Assembly: GCF_014197855.1 (NCBI RefSeq)
Contig: NZ_JACIGJ010000026.1
Location: forward strand, 1 to 36,606
Direction: 5' to 3'
DNA from: Roseospira marina
Lineage (GTDB): Bacteria > Pseudomonadota > Alphaproteobacteria > Rhodospirillales > Rhodospirillaceae
Length of the DNA stretch: 36,606 nt
Below, piece after piece: positions 15,310-22,965 of the stretch. The notes beneath the pieces are model-generated. The model saw only the letters and a list, made by a program, of their open reading frames with translations, had not been told where the DNA came from and ran no database searches. The position numbers and the translations under genes were made by a program. Every line of letters begins with the position of its first letter. The first letter of the stretch is position 1.

Positions 15310-16749
15310 CTAGAACAATTCAATGTCCGGGGCGGTGTCCGCGATCGCCTTTGCGTTGCTGCCGGCGGCGTGAGCGAGGCGCTGACTGTCCATCACATAG
15401 CGCCGTTCAAGGTCCTGCAACACCGCCTGAATGACGGTCGGATCCACCGCCGTCTCGTCCAGCAGCATGGCGCTGAGCCGAACGGAGGCTTTGTTCATAT
15501 CCTCCAGCCCCAGGATCAGGGCCTCGCTCTGCTGGCGCACGATGTCCTGGAACTGGGAGTGACCGAAGGCCTGCGTGACGCGGTCGGACATGGTCTGGCT
15601 GCGTTCGTCAAACGCCTGGATGAGGTCGGTTTGGCAGTGCGCGATCTGGGCGTAGCGGGTGTTGCTGCGTGCCAGCTGGTCGCGCAGGGCCCGCAGCATC
15701 TCCTTTTCCTCCGCGGCCTCCGTCTCGGCGGAGTGATCCGCCAACTGGCCGCGAATGACGTCCTGAAGCTTGGTGATCTCGGCCTGCACCTGAGCGACGG
15801 TATCGGCGGACCGCATCGCCAGCGCGCGCACCTCGTCGGCCACGACGGAGAAGCCGGCACCGTACTCGCCGGCGCGCGAGGCCTCGATCTTGGCGTTCAT
15901 GGCCAGCATCCGGGTCGTGCTGGCGATCTGGGTAATGGCGGAGAACTGGCTGCCCAGGCCGTCGACCTCCCGCACCAGATGCTCCAGCCGGTGCCGGCTT
16001 TCCTCCACGGCGGTCAGGCGTCGGTCAAGATGCGTGGACAGGTTGTCGATGAAGCGCTGGTTCTGCGCCAGTTGCTCGTCCATGTCGTGCAGCAGGCCGT
16101 TGGAGTCCGCCTCCGCCGTCCGGACGCACTGCACCATCCCGGTCATGAGCGTATCGAGTCCGCTTATGTCCTCCATGATCGCGAAGGCCGCGCGTTCGGT
16201 CGTCTCGATGGTGGCGTTCATGTGCTCCCCGCCGATGGCGGCGAACGTGCCCACCGTTTCCAGGCCAAGAGCCGCCTGCCGGGCGTTGGAGCGCAACTCC
16301 CCGATCCAGTCCAGCCGGCGGCGGACCACGTTGGCATCGTCGGCCATGGCGTCGATCTGGCCGCATTCGAGCAGCACGGCACGCCAAGCGTCCAGGTCGC
16401 GTTGCACCCAGGCGGCGGGTTCGGGTGCGGCGTGTTGGTTCGGACCGGGGCGAGCCCCGTTGGAGCGGGACGGGCGCGAGGCCTCTTGCCCCGCTTGCAT
16501 GCGGGCCGGTTTGGGAACCCAAGCGGTGTCCACAAGCAGGCTGGTCGCCAGGATCAGCGCCACGCCAAGGGCGGCCGCCACGGGCGCGGGCACAGACAGG
16601 GCACTCATGAGGGACCACCAGGGCTGATACCCCAGCCCCGCGACGAGGATGGCCACGATCAAAATCACGGAGCGCCCGATCGTCACACGGGACACCCGGC
16701 GTTCCGCGCGCAGGCTCCGGCCCTTCATGAACAGGTTTTGGGCCGTCAT
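15310..16749 (-). CDS. Membrane-anchored receptor-like protein with MCP signalling domain
   Basis: 479 residues. Two adjacent membrane helices (about 23-42 and 52-72) with almost no periplasmic loop are followed by a linker and an MCP-type coiled-coil domain. The hairpin tip reads LAMNAKIEASRAGEYGAGFSVVADEVRALAMRS, given here in overlapping short form: it departs from the usual [13 protein letters not shown] by Met and Lys substitutions. There is no ligand-binding domain, so it may sense membrane state or act as an adaptor. GGAGG five bases before the ATG at 16749 fixes the start. It is the last gene of the che operon, 12 bp after cheY. Confidence 0.8.
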   Translation of the reverse strand: MTAQNLFMKGRSLRAERRVSRVTIGRSVILIVAILVAGLGYQPWWSLMSALSVPAPVAAALGVALILATSLLVDTAWVPKPARMQAGQEASRPSRSNGARPGPNQHAAPEPAAWVQRDLDAWRAVLLECGQIDAMADDANVVRRRLDWIGELRSNARQAALGLETVGTFAAIGGEHMNATIETTERAAFAIMEDISGLDTLMTGMVQCVRTAEADSNGLLHDMDEQLAQNQRFIDNLSTHLDRRLTAVEESRHRLEHLVREVDGLGSQFSAITQIASTTRMLAMNAKIEASRAGEYGAGFSVVADEVRALAMRSADTVAQVQAEITKLQDVIRGQLADHSAETEAAEEKEMLRALRDQLARSNTRYAQIAHCQTDLIQAFDERSQTMSDRVTQAFGHSQFQDIVRQQSEALILGLEDMNKASVRLSAMLLDETAVDPTVIQAVLQDLERRYVMDSQRLAHAAGSNAKAIADTAPDIELF

Positions 16750-16761
16750 CGTGACCTCCCC

Positions 16762-17127
16762 TCAGCCCGAGACCTTCTTCAGCACGGCGGCCAGTTGATC
16801 GGGCGCCACGGGCTTCACCAGCCAGCCCGTGGCTCCGGCGGCCTTGGCCTCCTCGCGTTTGACCTGCTGGGTCTCGGTGGTCAGGACGAGCATGGGCGTA
16901 AACCGGTACCCGGCCTTCTTGCGCAGCGTGCGGATGAGGTCGATGCCGCTCATGCCCGGCATGTTCTGGTCCGTGATGACGATGTTGGCGGTCAGGCCGC
17001 CATCGACGAGCGCGCAGGCCTCCTCGCCATGCTTGGCCGTCGTCACCTTGTATCCCGTGCGTTCCAGAAGCTGCCCGACACTGGCCAGGATGGTGGGGCT
17101 GTCGTCGACAAGCAGGATGGACTTCAT
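16762..17127 (-). CDS. cheY: CheY-like single-domain response regulator
   Basis: 121 residues, a stand-alone receiver domain. The acidic pocket (LLVDDS), phospho-acceptor Asp (VITDQNMPGMSG), conserved Thr (LVLTTET) and Lys (WLVKPV) are all present. Without an output domain it should act by protein contact, at the flagellar motor or another target of the CheA encoded in the same operon, or as a phosphate sink. AAGGG lies nine bases before the ATG. A 19-bp tandem duplication lies just upstream. Confidence 0.93.
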   Translation of the reverse strand: MKSILLVDDSPTILASVGQLLERTGYKVTTAKHGEEACALVDGGLTANIVITDQNMPGMSGIDLIRTLRKKAGYRFTPMLVLTTETQQVKREEAKAAGATGWLVKPVAPDQLAAVLKKVSG

Positions 17128-17143
17128 GAACCGGAACCCTTCG

Positions 17144-17180
17144 CTGAACTGGAGACGGGGGGCTGAACTGGAGACGGGGG
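17144..17180. repeat. 19-bp tandem duplication
   Basis: CTGAACTGGAGACGGGGGG (17144-17162) is followed immediately by a second copy of 18 matching bases (17163-17180). It lies in the 91-bp gap between the STAS-like gene and the downstream cheY, just ahead of the ribosome binding site of cheY. It is a recent-looking slippage duplication. Confidence 0.9.
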
Positions 17181-17218
17181 ATGGTCTGGCGATGGATGAG
17201 GGAACGAAGAGGGGCGTG

Positions 17219-17461
17219 CTATGCGCGGGGCGTCAGGGCGGCGCTCACGATCCGGGCGAGGGCGGGGTCCGTGGGCTGCCCGGTCGTGCGTCGGCCGGCG
17301 GCCATGAGCACCTGAAGGCAGGCTGTGTGCAGGCTGTCGCACTTCCCAAGGCCGACCGTGCCGGCCGGATTGGCCCCAAGCCAGGCCTGCAGGGCCTCGG
17401 CGTCCTCGGCCGTGCACACGCCGGTCAGGGAGACACTTTTCTTGTTCGGCTTCACAGGCAT
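17219..17461 (-). CDS. Small STAS-like protein of the che operon
   Basis: An 80-residue protein with the outline of a STAS domain: a beta strand (SVSLTGVCTAEDAEAL), a central strand ending at LGKCDSLHTACLQVLMAAGR where an anti-sigma antagonist would carry its Ser/Asp motif, and a short C-terminal helix. Small STAS-like proteins occur in several alternative chemosensory operons next to CheA. Its start overlaps the cheA end by 10 bp, so it is translationally coupled. AAGGA nine bases upstream supports the ATG. Function is inferred from context only. Confidence 0.65.
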   Translation of the reverse strand: MPVKPNKKSVSLTGVCTAEDAEALQAWLGANPAGTVGLGKCDSLHTACLQVLMAAGRRTTGQPTDPALARIVSAALTPRA

Positions 17462-19818
17462 CGCACCAGTTCCTTGGCGTTGAAGACCGGCAAAACCCGT
17501 CCGTCACCCAGCAACGCCGTGCCGGCGTAGATCGGGGCGATGGTCAGGATGCCCTCCATGGGCTTGACCACCAGATCCATGCCCTCATGGAAGCGGTCCA
17601 CGACCAGCCCGGTCTCGCGGCCGTCCACATCCAGCATCAGCACGGCCGGATCGGTGACCACGGCGTTCGGGGCCGTCTCCACCTCCGGCATCCCGAGCAT
17701 CCGGGTCAGGCGCCGCAGCGTCACGATCCGGTCGCGCCGTACGATGCACTCCTGGTCCTTGACGCAATGGATCTCCTCCGGTCGGATGCGCCGCGTTTCG
17801 GAGATCGCGGCCATCGGAATGCCGAACTGCTGGCCACCCACGTCGAACAGCATGACCCGCGTCAGCGCCATGGACAGCGGCACCGCCAGCCGGATCGTCG
17901 TGCCGACCCCCGGCGCGGACGTGATCTCCAGCCGGCCGCCCCGGCGCTCCACCATCGCCTTGACCACATCCATGCCGACGCCCCGGCCGGACAGGTCGGA
18001 CACCGCCTCGGCGGTGGAGAACCCCGGCAGCAGCACGAGGTTCAGGGCCTCCCGGTCGGTCAGGGTGCGGGCGCGCTCCTCGTCGATCAGGCCGCGCTCC
18101 AGCGCCTTGGCGCGCACCCGCGCGACATCGATGCCACGGCCGTCATCGCTCAGTTCGATCAGCACATGATCGTCCTGAGAGCGCGCCGACAGCGTCAGGC
18201 GTCCGCGCGGCGGCTTACCGGCCGCATGGCGGTCCTCCGCGCGTTCCAGCCCGTGGTCACAGGCGTTCCGAATCAAATGCACCAATGGATCGGCGAGATC
18301 CTCCACGACGGTCTTGTCCGCTTCGGTGTCCTCGCCGATCAGGACCAGTTCGATGTCTTTATCGAGCCGGCGCGCGATGTCCCGGACCTGCCGGTTGAAG
18401 CGGCTGAACACCACACCGACGGGAATCATCCGCATCCGCATGACCGCGGCCTGCAGCGCGTTGGTCACACGATTCAGCGCCTCGTACTGGGCGCGGATCT
18501 GGCGGGACAGCCGCTTATTGCCGTGGTCTTCCTCGGCCGCGCGCGCCAGGAACGGCAGGCCGTTCTTCACCACGACCAGTTCACCGACCATGTCCATCAG
18601 GCCGTCGAGGCGCTCCTGGTCCACCTTGATGGCCGTCCCCTTGCGAACGGCCTCGGCGCCGGTCCGGTCCGTCGGGCGCCCGGGCGCGGGCAGGGGGGGG
18701 CCTGAGCGGGGGCCACCGGTGTCGGCGTCGGGTCCGGACTTGGACGCGGAGTCCGGAACCGCGCGGCTCAAAAGGTCGGTCAGGGTCTTGGCCAGCCGGG
18801 CGGGATCTCGCGCCTCTAGAGCCGCGTCCACCGCCTCTGGCAGCTGCGCCTCCTCCAGGGCGGCGTGGCGGGCCAGCCCCTCCAGGATCCGGCGGCTGGA
18901 GGCAATGCGGCCGTCTACCGCGGCGTCCGCGCCCGGGGTGAACAGGCCGGCGGCCAACTCCTGCATTACGGCATGGACGGATTCGGGCAAGGTGATCCGG
19001 GGGCCGGGCGCGGGTGCGTCGGATGAGGGAGCCTCCGCCGCGTCCGCCGCCTCCCCGCCGCCGTCCGCCGGTCCATCGACGGGGGCCAGCGTCACCTGGT
19101 CGGCCACATAGTGGAAATGCTCCGCCAGGGCGACCACGCCGGCGTCCGAGATCACGCGGAACTCCAGATTGGCGACGAAGGGGTCAAGGTCGGCCAGCGC
19201 CGGCCAGGGGGTGACCGGCACCACCGCCGACCACAGGACGCCGGGCGCCGTCTGCACAGTGCGGAGTGGATCGTCGCCCTGAAAGAATACGTCGGGCGCG
19301 GGCCGGTAGGTGACCGCGACCCCCGCAACCGGCGGCCGGTCCGGCGGATCCAGGGCTGTCCACCAGTCCGGCGGGGTAGTCTGCGCGGTCGGGACTCCGC
19401 CGATGTCATCATTCTCCCCCGCGGCCGCGTCGGCGGGCAGCAGCGCGCGCAGCGCGGCGGCGTAGTGGGTGGCGGCGGCATCGGCGCCGTCCGGCAGGCC
19501 ACCGGCGGATTCGTAGGCTTCGATCCACTCCAGGATCTGGTCGAACACCTCAAGGAACAGATCCGCGTGGTCGGGCCGGAGCGCCATCTGGCCGTCGCGC
19601 ACCCGGTCGAGCACATCCTCCCCCGCATGCAGAACGCGGGTCATGGGCGCCAGATCCTCGAAGATCCCGGAGGCCCCCTTCAGGGTATGGACTGGGCGGA
19701 ACAGGTCGCGCACGGTCTCCGGATTGCCGGGATCGCGCTCCAGGCGCAAAAGGCCGTCGCCGATCTGCTCCAGAAGATCGCGGGCCTCGCTGATGAATTG
19801 TGCGTCCAGCGGCTTCAT
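17452..19818 (-). CDS. cheA: CheA histidine kinase
   Basis: 788 residues. Residues 1-110 are a phosphotransfer domain with phospho-acceptor His44 (VHTLKGASG). A second small domain near 170-245 (DPLRTVQTAPG, WPALADLDPF, LAEHFHYVADQV) takes the place of a standard CheY-binding P2. The dimerisation region begins near 397 (KVDQERLDGLMDMVGELVV). The ATPase core has an N box (HLIRNACDHGLE, 514-525), G1 (DDGRGI, 558-563) and G2 (GRGVGMD, 611-617). A CheW-like domain occupies about 650-788. There is no C-terminal receiver. It should autophosphorylate under receptor control and pass phosphate to the two CheY proteins and CheB of this operon. It overlaps cheY upstream by 4 bp. Confidence 0.95.
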   Translation of the reverse strand: MKPLDAQFISEARDLLEQIGDGLLRLERDPGNPETVRDLFRPVHTLKGASGIFEDLAPMTRVLHAGEDVLDRVRDGQMALRPDHADLFLEVFDQILEWIEAYESAGGLPDGADAAATHYAAALRALLPADAAAGENDDIGGVPTAQTTPPDWWTALDPPDRPPVAGVAVTYRPAPDVFFQGDDPLRTVQTAPGVLWSAVVPVTPWPALADLDPFVANLEFRVISDAGVVALAEHFHYVADQVTLAPVDGPADGGGEAADAAEAPSSDAPAPGPRITLPESVHAVMQELAAGLFTPGADAAVDGRIASSRRILEGLARHAALEEAQLPEAVDAALEARDPARLAKTLTDLLSRAVPDSASKSGPDADTGGPRSGPPLPAPGRPTDRTGAEAVRKGTAIKVDQERLDGLMDMVGELVVVKNGLPFLARAAEEDHGNKRLSRQIRAQYEALNRVTNALQAAVMRMRMIPVGVVFSRFNRQVRDIARRLDKDIELVLIGEDTEADKTVVEDLADPLVHLIRNACDHGLERAEDRHAAGKPPRGRLTLSARSQDDHVLIELSDDGRGIDVARVRAKALERGLIDEERARTLTDREALNLVLLPGFSTAEAVSDLSGRGVGMDVVKAMVERRGGRLEITSAPGVGTTIRLAVPLSMALTRVMLFDVGGQQFGIPMAAISETRRIRPEEIHCVKDQECIVRRDRIVTLRRLTRMLGMPEVETAPNAVVTDPAVLMLDVDGRETGLVVDRFHEGMDLVVKPMEGILTIAPIYAGTALLGDGRVLPVFNAKELVRCL

Positions 19819-20189
19819 GCGGTCGGCTCTCCCAAGATAAGAGACAGGAGCGCCTTCATGTCGGCGGGCTTGACCGGCTTTACTCTATAAAGATTGGCGC
19901 CACAGGCATAGGCTTTCAGGCGGTCATCCGGCTTTGCTTCGGTTGAAACCATAACGGCGGGAATGCCCTGCAACTCCGGGGTCTTGCGTATCTCTTCCAG
20001 GAAACGAAAACCGTCCATGCGCGGCATGTTGATGTCGACGAGCATGAGGTCCACCGGGTCGGTCAGGGCCGTTTCAATGCCCTCGATGCCGTTTTCGGCT
20101 TCCGCGACGTCGTGGCCCAGCGCCTCGACCGCGTTGCGGTGGAACATGCGAACCGTCACGGCATCGTCCACGATCAGGATTCGGGCCAT
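19815..20189 (-). CDS. cheY: CheY-like single-domain response regulator
   Basis: 124 residues, the first of two stand-alone receivers in the operon. Motifs: ILIVDDAVTVRMF, phospho-acceptor Asp in LMLVDINMPRMDG, Ser in VMVSTEA, Lys in YRVKPVKPAD. It stands between cheR (4-bp gap) and cheA (4-bp overlap), so cotranslation with the kinase is likely. The two CheY proteins differ enough to have separate targets, one perhaps a phosphate sink. Confidence 0.93.
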   Translation of the reverse strand: MARILIVDDAVTVRMFHRNAVEALGHDVAEAENGIEGIETALTDPVDLMLVDINMPRMDGFRFLEEIRKTPELQGIPAVMVSTEAKPDDRLKAYACGANLYRVKPVKPADMKALLSLILGEPTA

Positions 20190-20193
20190 CGCC

Positions 20194-21066
20194 TCAGCCT
20201 CCGTTCTCGGCGCGCGGCTTTTGGTACACGATGCCGTCTGCGAAGCGGCGCACCTGAAACAGGCCGGACATCCGGCTCATGGACTCCGAATGCCCCAGGA
20301 AGATGAACCCGCCCGGTGACATGGCGCCGTACAGGGTTTCGACAGCCGCGCGGCGCGACTGGTCGTCAAAGTAGATCAGCATGTTCCGGCAATAGACGAC
20401 GTCGATGTTGGCGTAGCCGCGCATGTCGTTCACGTCGGTGATATTGGCGCGGCTGAAGTTGACCGAGCGCCGCAGCATCTCGGAAATCTGCCAGACATCG
20501 GACGTCTTGGCCTCAAAGTAGCGGTCCAGTACGGGGCGCGGCAAAAACCCGATGGAGCGTTTGCCGTAGCACCCGGCCCGCGCCTTTTCCAGCGCGTTGG
20601 TATCGATATCGCTCGCCAGGATTTCCACGTCCCAGGTTTCGATGCCGGGCCAGTGTTCCAGCAGGTGCAGGGCGATCGAGTACGGCTCTTCCCCGGTGGA
20701 GCAGGGCAGCGACCAGATGCGGATGATGTCGCCCGCGCGCTTGTGCCGGGCGATCTCCGGCAGCACGTCGCGTACCATGGCGCGGAACTGGTAGTCCTCG
20801 CGGTAGAAATAGGTCTCGTTGGTGGTCAGCAGGTTGGTCAGCGCCTGCAATTCGGTCTGCGCCGCCTCGAACCGCAGCGCCATGAAGTAGGACCGAAAAG
20901 AGTCGTGACCGGTCTCGCGGATGCGGCTTTCCAGGCGCTTGTCGACGAAGTATCGCTTGCTGTCCTCGAAGCGGATTCCCGTCTTGCGGTAGAAATAGGT
21001 GCGGAACCGATCGTATTCGTCGGCCGAAATGGCGGTCGCCGTCTCCATTTCAGCCTGGAGCGTCAC
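20194..21066 (-). CDS. cheR: CheR chemoreceptor methyltransferase
   Basis: CheR uses SAM to methylate receptor glutamates for adaptation. The 290-residue protein has the N-terminal all-alpha domain (EYDRFRTYFYRKTGIRF, LTTNETYFYRE) and the SAM-binding domain (IWSLPCSTGEEPYSIA, DIDTNALEKAR, VYCRNMLIYFD, FLGHSESM). No C-terminal TPR is present. Its start overlaps the HEAT-protein stop by 4 bp. Confidence 0.95.
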   Translation of the reverse strand: MTLQAEMETATAISADEYDRFRTYFYRKTGIRFEDSKRYFVDKRLESRIRETGHDSFRSYFMALRFEAAQTELQALTNLLTTNETYFYREDYQFRAMVRDVLPEIARHKRAGDIIRIWSLPCSTGEEPYSIALHLLEHWPGIETWDVEILASDIDTNALEKARAGCYGKRSIGFLPRPVLDRYFEAKTSDVWQISEMLRRSVNFSRANITDVNDMRGYANIDVVYCRNMLIYFDDQSRRAAVETLYGAMSPGGFIFLGHSESMSRMSGLFQVRRFADGIVYQKPRAENGG

Positions 21067-21701
21067 GATGCGCTTCCTTCGATCCGATCCAGCAGCAGGC
21101 CGCAGACAAACGCGACATAGGGGTCGTCGGCGAACCGGGTGCGCGCCGCCAACGCTGCCGGAGCCATCGCCGGGTCCGCCAGCTCCAGCGCGTGATCGAG
21201 CGCCGTGCCTACCACATTCGGGTGCGTATCCTCGGCGATCACCCGCGTGAGCCAGGCTGTGGTCTGGGGATGGCGCAGATCCCGCAGTACGTTGACGGTG
21301 AAAATCCGCACATCCGGATCGTCCGCGGTCAGCATGGTGTCGATTAGGTCCGGCACATCATCGGGAAGCTCAGCCAGAGCGGCGATCGCTTCATTGCGGA
21401 GGTGCGCGTCTTCGCTGCGCAGCAGATCAACAAGACCGCGCGCAGCCACCGGCCCGCCAGTCGCCGCAAGAGCGTCGAACAGCGCTTGACGCACCGCCAG
21501 ATCCGGCTCGACCGGCAGGCGCGCAAGCACGGCGTCGACGCCCGTGGGCTCACCCCGCGCGGACAGGGCGGCCTCCCACCGGCGCTCGGGATTCGGATCC
21601 GCGAGGTCCGTGACCGGACGGGCCAGATTGGGCGCGTCCGGTCCCCCGTCCGGCTGTGAACTCGGCCGGGGCGTATGGTTGTCGGCGCTCAGGAGTCCCA
21701 T
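21063..21701 (-). CDS. HEAT-repeat protein of the che operon
   Basis: 212 residues consisting mostly of about five HEAT-like helical pairs: WEAALSARGEPTGVDAVLAR, RQALFDALAATGGPVAARGL, RNEAIAALAELPDDVPDLI, VRIFTVNVLRDLRHPQTTAW and the VGTALDHALELADPAMAPAA region. Such proteins serve as binding platforms. HEAT proteins accompany CheR and CheA in several alternative chemosensory clusters. GGAG eight bases upstream supports the ATG at 21701; it is coupled to cheR by a 4-bp overlap. The partner is unknown. Confidence 0.8.
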   Translation of the reverse strand: MGLLSADNHTPRPSSQPDGGPDAPNLARPVTDLADPNPERRWEAALSARGEPTGVDAVLARLPVEPDLAVRQALFDALAATGGPVAARGLVDLLRSEDAHLRNEAIAALAELPDDVPDLIDTMLTADDPDVRIFTVNVLRDLRHPQTTAWLTRVIAEDTHPNVVGTALDHALELADPAMAPAALAARTRFADDPYVAFVCGLLLDRIEGSAS

Positions 21702-21773
21702 CGCTGTGTCTCCGTCAGTCCGAACCCAGAGTCCGCAGCCCAGGCGCCGCCCGTGTGATCGTGGGGACGGGCT

Positions 21774-22856
21774 CTAGGCCGAGGCCAGGCGGTGCCGTGC
21801 GGTCTGCGCCAAGGTAACGCGCTCGATCAGATGGCCGGCGATGTCCGACCCGTCGAGCACGACCGAGGCCCCGCCCAATTCGATCAACTCGCGCGGCATG
21901 CCGAACACGACGCTCGATCGTTCCGATTCCGCGACGGTGTGGCCGCCCCGCTGGTGCAACTCGGCGAAGCGGACGGCGCCGTCATTGCCCATGCCGGTCA
22001 TCTGCACCCCAATGATGCGGTCCGCGGGCACGACATGCATGGCCGACTCGACCAGCCGATCTACGCTGGGGTGCCAGAGGGTGGCATCTTCGGTCATCGG
22101 CGCGGCCACAAGCCGGCCCAGGCGTCGCTCCACCACCAGATCGGTCCCGCCCGCGCCCAGGTAGACGGTGCCCGCGTGCAGGGGATGGGCCTTGTTGACC
22201 TCCATCACGGAGACGGCGCTCATGGCGTCCAGGCGTTCTGCGAAGACGCGCGTGAAATGGGGGGGCATATGCTGCGCGACGAGAACGGGGTAGGGGAAGT
22301 CGGCGGGCAGGGCCGCGACGATGCCTTCCAGCATCTTCGGGCCCCCGGTCGAGATGCCGATCACCACCACCCCCGGAATATCGCGTGAGGAAGGCGATGT
22401 GCGCGGGCGCTTCGCCTGTTCGCGCACCATACCGACGCGGGGCCGCACCGGGGTCCGTGCCCGCCGGCTGCCGGCCGCCGCCCTGACTTTTGCGACCAGG
22501 TGCGGCACCACCTCGGCGAGGCGGAGCGACACGGTCCCGTCGGGCTTCGGCACGAAGTCCACGGCGCCCAGTTCAAGGGCTTCGAACGTGGCAAGCGCGC
22601 CGCGCGTGGTCAAAGACGAGAGCATCACGACCGGCACCGGGTGGTCCGTCATGATGTGGCTGAGACAGGTCAACCCGTCCATCACCGGCATGTTGATATC
22701 GAGGGTCACGACATCCGGATGCAGCGCCGTAATCCGCTCCAGAGCGTCCTGACCGTCGTGGGCCACATGGACTTCGAAATCGCCCTCCGCTTCGAAGGCG
22801 CGGCGAATGCTCCGTCGCATCAACGCCGAGTCATCCACCACCAGCACCGTTGTCAT
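21774..22856 (-). CDS. cheB: CheB chemoreceptor methylesterase
   Basis: CheB removes receptor methyl groups, opposing CheR. The 360-residue protein has an N-terminal receiver (VLVVDDSALMRRSIRRAF, phospho-Asp in VVTLDINMPVMDGL, MLSSLTTRG, DFVPKP) and a C-terminal esterase domain. The catalytic triad is visible: Ser in GISTGGP, His in VAQHMPPHFT, Asp in MTGMGNDGA. It is preceded by a 109-bp gap after the triple-CheW gene and followed by the HEAT gene after 72 bp. Confidence 0.95.
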   Translation of the reverse strand: MTTVLVVDDSALMRRSIRRAFEAEGDFEVHVAHDGQDALERITALHPDVVTLDINMPVMDGLTCLSHIMTDHPVPVVMLSSLTTRGALATFEALELGAVDFVPKPDGTVSLRLAEVVPHLVAKVRAAAGSRRARTPVRPRVGMVREQAKRPRTSPSSRDIPGVVVIGISTGGPKMLEGIVAALPADFPYPVLVAQHMPPHFTRVFAERLDAMSAVSVMEVNKAHPLHAGTVYLGAGGTDLVVERRLGRLVAAPMTEDATLWHPSVDRLVESAMHVVPADRIIGVQMTGMGNDGAVRFAELHQRGGHTVAESERSSVVFGMPRELIELGGASVVLDGSDIAGHLIERVTLAQTARHRLASA

Positions 22857-22965
22857 GGTCTTTCTCCGGCCAATTCTGCCGTGTGGAGAGAACGTAGGGG
22901 ATCCGGTTCGTTCAGACCGACCCGGGGTCGCGTGTGTGTCGTGTTGAGGGGGCGCGTGGCCGCGC

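Noticed and set aside
15099-15323. 74-codon minus-strand frame ending near the che operon hairpin
   Set aside because: Overlaps the repeat-rich junction and the hairpin, with no recognisable family or ribosome site.
15250-17166. 638-codon plus-strand frame over the receptor-like and cheY genes
   Set aside because: Shadow frame rich in His/Gly/Gln/Arg; the minus strand has proper MCP and receiver motifs with ribosome sites.
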